64,000 nucleotides of DNA, taken from JAXLQL01 sp046331625. Lineage in GTDB: Bacteria; Acidobacteriota; Terriglobia; Bryobacterales; Bryobacteraceae. The notes below the pieces were generated by a model, which was not told the DNA's origin, did not search any database, and saw only the letters and a list, made by a program, of their open reading frames with translations. Shown one piece after another: positions 59,619 to 64,000 of the stretch; within the stretch, counting starts at the first letter, position 1; every line of letters begins with the position of its first letter. Position numbers and translations under genes: made by a program. The stretch lies in NCBI GenBank assembly GCA_046331625.1, contig JAXLQL010000009.1, positions 62,001 through 126,000 of the forward strand, in the 5' to 3' direction.

Positions 59619-61280
59619 ATGTCCCAGATCGGACGTTACCAGGTGACCGCCCTCCTCGGCGAGGGCGGCATGGGGACCGTCTATCGCGCCACCGATCCGC
59701 AACTCCGCCGCGAAGTTGCGATCAAGCTCATCCGCCGGGAAGTAGTGATGGATCCGAGCGTGCGCCAGCGCTTCGACCACGAAGCGATCGCCGCGGGCAT
59801 GCTCAATCATCGCGGTATCGTCACCGTCTACGATCGCGGCGAGGAGAATGGGCAGCCGTTCATCGTGATGGAACTGGTGGAGGGCCGCACGCTCGAAACG
59901 CTGCTCCCTTCGGGCGAAATGACCGTGCCGCGCGTGCTCTCCGCCATCAAGCAAGTGGCCGCCGCGCTTGACTACGCGCATTCGCGCAACGTGATCCACC
60001 GCGACATCAAGCCGCCGAACATCATCCTCGAACGCGATGGCACGGCGAAGATCATGGACTTCGGTATCGCCCGCGTAGAGTCTGTTGGATCCTCGCTGAC
60101 AACCGCGGGCATGATGGCCGGAAGCCCGCACTACGTTCCGCCGGAGCGCTACATGTCGGGCGCGGTGAGCGGCTACACCGATCAGTGGGCGCTCGCTGTC
60201 ACGGCGTATCAGGCGCTCACCGGACGCACACCATTCCACGCCGATACCTGGGACAACCTCACGTATCAGATCTGCCACCAGCCCGCGCCGGACCCGAGGC
60301 AGTTTCGCGCGGAACTCCCGGAGGGCGCGGCGGCCGCGTTGACGAAAGCGCTGGCGAAGCGGCCCGAGGAGCGCTTCCCCAGTTGCACCGCGTTCGCCGA
60401 AGCGCTGGAAACCGGGTTCGCCGCGCCCACGGCAACCGTGACACCTCAGCGCTCCTATCGAATGCCGCTGGTTGCAGGTGCGGTAGTGGGGCTCGTGTTG
60501 GCCGCCGCTGTGGCGTGGTTCACGATGAAGCCCGGTCCGGTGGTCGTAGAACAGAAAGCGGATCCCAAGGTTGAAACAAAATCGGCCGTTTCTGTGGAAC
60601 CGCCCGCGGGCATGGTTCTGGTGCCTGCGGGCGAAGCCCGGCTCGGCGAGAAAGCCGATCGCGTGCTCACGCTTCCCGCTTTCTACATCGACAAGACCGA
60701 GGTTTCGGCCGGCGACTTCAGGCGGTTCTGCGAACAGACGGGTCGCGCGGTTCCTTCCGGGATGCCGGAGTCGCAGATGCCCGCTATCAACGTGACTTGG
60801 GACGACGCGAGCGCCTTCGCGGCATGGGCCGGTAAGCGGCTTCCCGCAGCGCTCGAATGGGAGAAGGCCGCGCGTGGCGCGTCGGGTCAGGCGCTTCCGT
60901 GGGGCGCCGCGCCGCGCGGTGATGCCGCAAACATTCCCGTGGACGCCGCATCCGCTGCCAAAGCTGCGGCGGCTCCCGTGGATGGGTTCGCGAGCGGCGC
61001 TGGACCCTACGGCGCCGTGCAGATGCTCGGCAACGTGTGGGAATGGACCTCGACGGCCGCCCCGGCTCCCCCTCCCGCGCAACTGGATCGCTATCGCCGC
61101 ATCTTCCAGGACCTTTCGCCGCCACTCAGCGGGAGCGACACGTTCTATCAGGTCCGCGGCGGGAGCTTCCGATACGAGATGCCGCTCGACAAGTGGAGCG
61201 CGCTCGTGTGGGACTTCAATCCAACGCCCGCGCGGGCTCGGCGGAACGACGTCGGCTTTCGCTGCGCGAAGGATCCGTAG
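59619..61280 (+). CDS. serine/threonine kinase fused to a formylglycine-generating-enzyme-type domain (553 aa)
   Basis: Residues 1-265 form a Hanks-type kinase with all motifs: GEGGMGTV loop (14-21), K36, HRDIKPPN with catalytic D129, and DFGI at 147-150. A single transmembrane helix follows (283-303, MPLVAGAVVGLVLAAAVAWF), so the kinase faces the cytoplasm. The C-terminal part from about 330 is an FGE/SUMF1-type domain (PAGMVLVPAGEARLGEKADR, PAINVTWDDASAFAAWAGKRLPAALEWEKAARG, QMLGNVWEWTSTA, GGSFRYEMPLDKWSALVWDF, VGFRC), exposed outside. Only a sensor role is expected if the Cys residues of active FGE are missing; the paired Cys are not evident. A GATACT hexamer sits 6 nt before the ATG. Last gene of the co-directional group starting with the RbfA-like gene. 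Confidence 0.88.
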   Translation: MSQIGRYQVTALLGEGGMGTVYRATDPQLRREVAIKLIRREVVMDPSVRQRFDHEAIAAGMLNHRGIVTVYDRGEENGQPFIVMELVEGRTLETLLPSGEMTVPRVLSAIKQVAAALDYAHSRNVIHRDIKPPNIILERDGTAKIMDFGIARVESVGSSLTTAGMMAGSPHYVPPERYMSGAVSGYTDQWALAVTAYQALTGRTPFHADTWDNLTYQICHQPAPDPRQFRAELPEGAAAALTKALAKRPEERFPSCTAFAEALETGFAAPTATVTPQRSYRMPLVAGAVVGLVLAAAVAWFTMKPGPVVVEQKADPKVETKSAVSVEPPAGMVLVPAGEARLGEKADRVLTLPAFYIDKTEVSAGDFRRFCEQTGRAVPSGMPESQMPAINVTWDDASAFAAWAGKRLPAALEWEKAARGASGQALPWGAAPRGDAANIPVDAASAAKAAAAPVDGFASGAGPYGAVQMLGNVWEWTSTAAPAPPPAQLDRYRRIFQDLSPPLSGSDTFYQVRGGSFRYEMPLDKWSALVWDFNPTPARARRNDVGFRCAKDP

Positions 61281-61281
61281 C

Positions 61282-61941
61282 CTACCGATAGATCACGCAT
61301 CCTCGACCCTCGAGTTCGGAAAACCAATCCGGCCACTCGAGCGACTCCACCCAACGAAGATCGAGCTTATCGAGCCTCGGCAACGCCGCAAGCTGCCGGG
61401 GCAGGGAACGGAGCGGCGTGCCGCGGAGATCGATTTGCCGCAGTTCCCGCAACGCTCCGACCGACTCCGGCAACTCCGTGATCCGCGTGTTTCGCAAGTG
61501 GAGCTCGCGCAACGCTGCGAGTTGTCCGATGGTTTCAGGCAACCGCTCCAGAGGATTGTCGGAAACGCGCAGTTCGATCAGCCCGCGCATCTCGCACACG
61601 CACTCAGGGAGTTCCGCGAACGCGTTCTCGCTGATGTTCAGGTAGCGCAGCCTTTGCAATCGGCCGAACGAACCAGGCAGGCTCGTAAGGCGATTGTCGT
61701 GGAGGTAGAGAAAGTCAGAGAGCCCCGCGAGGTGACCGATGCTGTCAGGCAACGCGGCCAACGAGTTGTGACCCAAGTCGAGCATCCGCAGGCGTTGCAG
61801 CTTTCCGATGTCGCTCGAAATCTCGGTGAGATCGTTGTCGGCGAGGACGAGCGCTTCTATTTCCGTACGTTCCCAGACGGTCTCCGGCACCCGCCCGAGC
61901 CGATGCTTCCACAAATTGATCTGCGAACTCCGCGCTGGCAT
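61282..61941 (-). CDS. leucine-rich-repeat protein (219 aa)
   Basis: Bacterial-type LRR protein of nine or so repeats, each about 23 residues: IEALVLADNDLTEISSDIGKLQRLRMLDLGHNSLAALPDSIGHLAGLSDFLYLHDNRLTSLPGSFGRLQRLRYLNISENAFAELPECVCEMRGLIELRVSDNPLERLPETIGQL. No signal peptide or membrane segment, and no attached catalytic domain, so it is probably a cytosolic protein-binding scaffold. Starts MPARSSQINLWKHRLGRVPE. Convergent with the kinase gene, 1 bp apart. Confidence 0.85.
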   Translation of the reverse strand: MPARSSQINLWKHRLGRVPETVWERTEIEALVLADNDLTEISSDIGKLQRLRMLDLGHNSLAALPDSIGHLAGLSDFLYLHDNRLTSLPGSFGRLQRLRYLNISENAFAELPECVCEMRGLIELRVSDNPLERLPETIGQLAALRELHLRNTRITELPESVGALRELRQIDLRGTPLRSLPRQLAALPRLDKLDLRWVESLEWPDWFSELEGRGCVIYR

Positions 61942-61966
61942 TCGAACCGATTCTAACGCCCGGCCG

Positions 61967-62371
61967 TCAACGCTCTACGCGCCGGTACACGCTCTTGTTC
62001 CGGAAGTCCGGACCACCGGGATTCGAAACGAACTGCGTCATCGTGATGGACTGCCCATCGGCCGAGAGTTCGCGCGTCCACCGGTCGAGTTCCTTGTCTC
62101 CGAGTTTCAGGATGCTCGAGATCGAGCGCTCGCTTTCCCGCATGAGAACCAGCTCCAAACCGCTGTCGCCCGGGAGCGGTTGAGCCGTCCCATCGAGAGC
62201 ACCGCCATATTGAAACCGGATCGGCTTTCCGTCGGCATCCTCGGCGTCAAGCGAGAAGAGCAAGCCGGCCGAGGTTGCCTCGATGATGTAGGTCGCTCGC
62301 TTCCCAGGCCGGCCACGCTCGTAGTGGAGCGTCGCCGGATCGAGTTCCCATGTGCCCACAAACGGATCCAT
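61967..62371 (-). CDS. small hypothetical protein (134 aa)
   Basis: Starts MDPFVGTWELDPATLHYERG and reads as a compact beta-rich protein (GLLFSLDAEDADGKPIRFQYGGALDGTAQPLPGDSGLELVLMRESERSISSILKLGDKELDRWTRELSADGQSITMTQFV). The opening 'GTWELDP' resembles lipocalin-like or DUF-type small proteins, but no confident family. No signal peptide. An alternative start 27 nt upstream (62398) exists. It is 25 bp upstream of the LRR gene on the same strand, so the two may be cotranscribed. Confidence 0.6.
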   Translation of the reverse strand: MDPFVGTWELDPATLHYERGRPGKRATYIIEATSAGLLFSLDAEDADGKPIRFQYGGALDGTAQPLPGDSGLELVLMRESERSISSILKLGDKELDRWTRELSADGQSITMTQFVSNPGGPDFRNKSVYRRVER

Positions 62372-62415
62372 CGCCTGTCGATCATATCGAAAACCCATGG
62401 CGAATAGAATGAGAC

Positions 62416-63582
62416 TTGCTTCTTGCACTCGCCATCGCCACCGTCACATGGCAAGACCTCGACCCCACCATCCGATCCGCGTTCTCGCGCCAAGGCGCGG
62501 CGTTCGACGCGTGGGTGCGCTCCGTCGCCGCCGAAAATCAACGCCGCATGGCCGAGGGCGAAGCCGACCATCTCATCCACTACGTGCTGCAGTCGCGGGC
62601 GTTCACCACGCGCACGCCGATCGAACCCGCGCTCAGCGCCAAAGATCACCACGATCGAAGCGCGATTCCCAACGATGCCTCCCGGCGCATTGATGACTTC
62701 CTCGCATCGAACGCCCACAACCCGCGCCTGGACTATTTCCGCAAGCTCGCAGCCGGACGCCGCTCGTGGATCGCCGCCGAGTACGAGCGTGCGATGCGCT
62801 TCCTCTACGCCAAGGAATGGGAGTCGCGCGATCAACAAGGGCAGGCGCGGCGAGACGCAGTGGCGCAACTCTATCGCACCCGCGGCCATTCCACGGATAC
62901 TTCCCTCGACGCGAGCTTCTCCCTCGACGCCGCGATCGGTGTGCTTGCCGAGCAAGGCCCACGCGTGCGCCGCGCGCTGCTGATCGGTCCCGGCTTGGAT
63001 ATCGCTCCGCGTACCGCCTTTCGCGAAGACGCTCCGCCGCAGAGCGTGCAACCTTACGCGCTCGCGGACTCACTCCTCCAGCGCGGCCTTGCTCGAGCGG
63101 ACCAACTCGAGATCGTGTGCGCCGACATCAATCCACGCGTGGTCCAGTGGATCGGCGGGCATCCGCGGCGTCTGCAGCTTTTCTGGAACCCCACCGAGCC
63201 GGACCACGTGAGCTACTTTGCCAACCTCGGTTCCGCGATCGGGACGCGTCAAGGCCAGGCTCTGGAAGTGAAGCCGGAGATCGCCGCCCGAATCCGCGCC
63301 GAGCAACTCGACATCGCTACCTCGATTCCCGCTGGTTCGTTCGACCTCATCGCCGCCACCAACGTGCTCGTCTATTTCAATCGCGAAGAATTCGGCCTTG
63401 CGCTCCAAAACATCGCGCGTGCGCTCGCGCCCGGCGGGTTCTTCTTGCACAACGAAAATCGCGACGAAGTGGAGCCGCTCGGCGCTGCGCTCGGCATCCC
63501 CGTGATTCACGCACGCATGGTCCGCCTGCCGGGAACTCGCGCCCTTTACGATACGGCGGTCATTCACGCCAAGCCGAGGTGA
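62416..63582 (+). CDS. class I SAM-dependent methyltransferase-like protein (388 aa)
   Basis: N-terminal signal-like stretch (MLLALAIATVTWQDL), then a 170-residue helical domain, then a Rossmann-fold methyltransferase: ALLIGPGLDIAPRTAFRED (motif I region), LEIVCADINPRVVQWIGG, and SFDLIAATNVLVYFNREEFGLALQNIARALAPGGFFLHNE, the last resembling the CheR or UbiE-type motifs. The substrate is not evident. The start is a TTG at 62416 and lacks a strong ribosome binding site. Its last 19 nt overlap the convergent HAD gene. Divergent from the preceding hypothetical gene by 44 bp. Confidence 0.72.
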   Translation: MLLALAIATVTWQDLDPTIRSAFSRQGAAFDAWVRSVAAENQRRMAEGEADHLIHYVLQSRAFTTRTPIEPALSAKDHHDRSAIPNDASRRIDDFLASNAHNPRLDYFRKLAAGRRSWIAAEYERAMRFLYAKEWESRDQQGQARRDAVAQLYRTRGHSTDTSLDASFSLDAAIGVLAEQGPRVRRALLIGPGLDIAPRTAFREDAPPQSVQPYALADSLLQRGLARADQLEIVCADINPRVVQWIGGHPRRLQLFWNPTEPDHVSYFANLGSAIGTRQGQALEVKPEIAARIRAEQLDIATSIPAGSFDLIAATNVLVYFNREEFGLALQNIARALAPGGFFLHNENRDEVEPLGAALGIPVIHARMVRLPGTRALYDTAVIHAKPR

Positions 63583-64000
63583 CGCCGCACGAGTTCGGCT
63601 GTCAGGTCGGCGGCCGGAATCTCCACCACGTCGAACCCTGCCGCACGGCCGCTGGCGATCCCGGCAGCGGAATCCTCCACCACCAGCGCTCGCGTCACGC
63701 CCAGCCGTTGCGCAGCCGTCTGATACGGCTCCGGAGAGGGCTTGAGCTTGCTCACATCCTCCCCGGTGACAATTGTTTCAAACAAATTCCGAACTCCCAC
63801 GGCTTCGAGCGTCGGTTCGATTTCGGCGCGGCCGCTCGAGCTCACGACAGCCAGCCGAAATCCGCCGAGCCCCGCGAGCATGTCGCGGGTCGCAGCAGGC
63901 ATCGGGACTGCTTCCACCATCCGGTCACGAAACAGAGCCTTTTTGCTCGGATACCGTTCCCAGATGGCCGGGAACAGATCGTCGCGGCCCACGACGCGGC
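63564..64000 (-). CDS. HAD-superfamily hydrolase (phosphoglycolate-phosphatase-like), 5' end outside the window
   Basis: Haloacid dehalogenase-like phosphatase or beta-phosphoglucomutase. Motif II (LAVVSSSGRAEIEPTLEAVG), the Lys of motif III (KLKPSPEPYQTAAQRLG) and motif IV (ALVVEDSAAGIASGRAAGFDVVEI) are present. Motif I (DxDGTL or DMDGV with the nucleophilic Asp) is missing because the reading frame runs off the window end at 64000; the visible part is about 145 residues and the intact protein is probably 210-225. Overlaps the methyltransferase 3' end by 19 nt. Confidence 0.82.
   Translation of the reverse strand, partial: RVVGRDDLFPAIWERYPSKKALFRDRMVEAVPMPAATRDMLAGLGGFRLAVVSSSGRAEIEPTLEAVGVRNLFETIVTGEDVSKLKPSPEPYQTAAQRLGVTRALVVEDSAAGIASGRAAGFDVVEIPAADLTAELVRRHLGLA

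Noticed and set aside
59568..61082. 504-codon minus-strand open frame over the kinase gene.
   Set aside because: Antisense to kinase and FGE motifs; low-complexity Arg/Gly-rich product.

Overview
The window looks like a piece of a high-GC acidobacterial chromosome of the Solibacter/Bryobacteraceae type. The evidence is a set of lineage-typical families: three large Oar-like TonB-dependent receptors with an N-terminal carboxypeptidase-like domain, a PadR regulator coupled to an 'acidobacterial duplicated orphan permease' (ADOP), a protein with the Solibacter-type C-terminal domain (TIGR03437-like), a cytochrome-c/DUF1549/DUF1553 + DUF1501 pair, and many copies of a twin-hairpin REP-like repeat. 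Genes are packed tightly. Convergent genes often overlap by a few bases, and several operons use 4-nt (ATGA) or 1-nt (TGATG) overlaps. I see no tRNA, rRNA, CRISPR, prophage or transposase gene.

Layout. 1-7 kb: alanine dehydrogenase with a small downstream gene, a frameshift-riddled TonB receptor, and a secreted amidase. 7-13 kb: a REP-flanked small gene, a peptidoglycan-binding protein, and the DUF1501/DUF1553 pair. 13-14 kb: decayed accessory genes (DUF2188 plus a truncated FVNCPFD-type gene). 14-18 kb: amidase, then hemC and a cobA-hemD fusion (tetrapyrrole branch), the latter with a late frameshift, followed by two near-identical repeat units. 18-26.6 kb: assorted secreted or membrane genes (amidohydrolase, TPR, TIGR03437-like, nuclease-like protein with 12-bp tandem repeats, MFS, GH105-like, AlkZ-like). 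26.6-30 kb: sucC-sucD-ndk and divergent trpD. 30-31 kb: Fic toxin/antitoxin. 31-37 kb: M20 hydrolase, divergent from an operon of exported dehydrogenase-like protein, bicupin, mutarotase-like protein and acyl-CoA ligase. 37-47.5 kb: TonB receptor, DUF3500, glycosyltransferase, zinc dehydrogenase, ADOP permease and PadR. 47.6-53.6 kb: rhamnulokinase-like, clpP, orphan DUF433 antitoxin with a truncated toxin, beta-helix protein, and a flavin/iron-sulfur membrane fusion. 53.6-57.4 kb: third TonB receptor and a PIG-L deacetylase. 57.5-61.3 kb: RbfA-like + RtcB + truncated sigma factor + kinase/FGE fusion. 61.3-64 kb: LRR protein, small unknown, methyltransferase, and a HAD hydrolase running off the end.

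The most interesting locus is 57.6-59.6 kb. An RbfA-like 30S-binding protein overlaps by 8 nt with an RtcB RNA ligase, followed 48 bp later by a 116-aa protein that keeps the sigma-70 core-binding region but has lost the promoter-melting residues and domains 3 and 4. The RbfA-RtcB pairing suggests repair of cleaved 16S rRNA or 30S particles, analogous in logic to RtcB2-PrfH; this is inference from context and homology only.

Two places (3.25-4.65 kb and 17.43 kb) carry frameshifts that may be real decay or assembly errors. Several start codons have a -10-like hexamer only 3-9 nt upstream and no ribosome binding site, which suggests leaderless transcripts.
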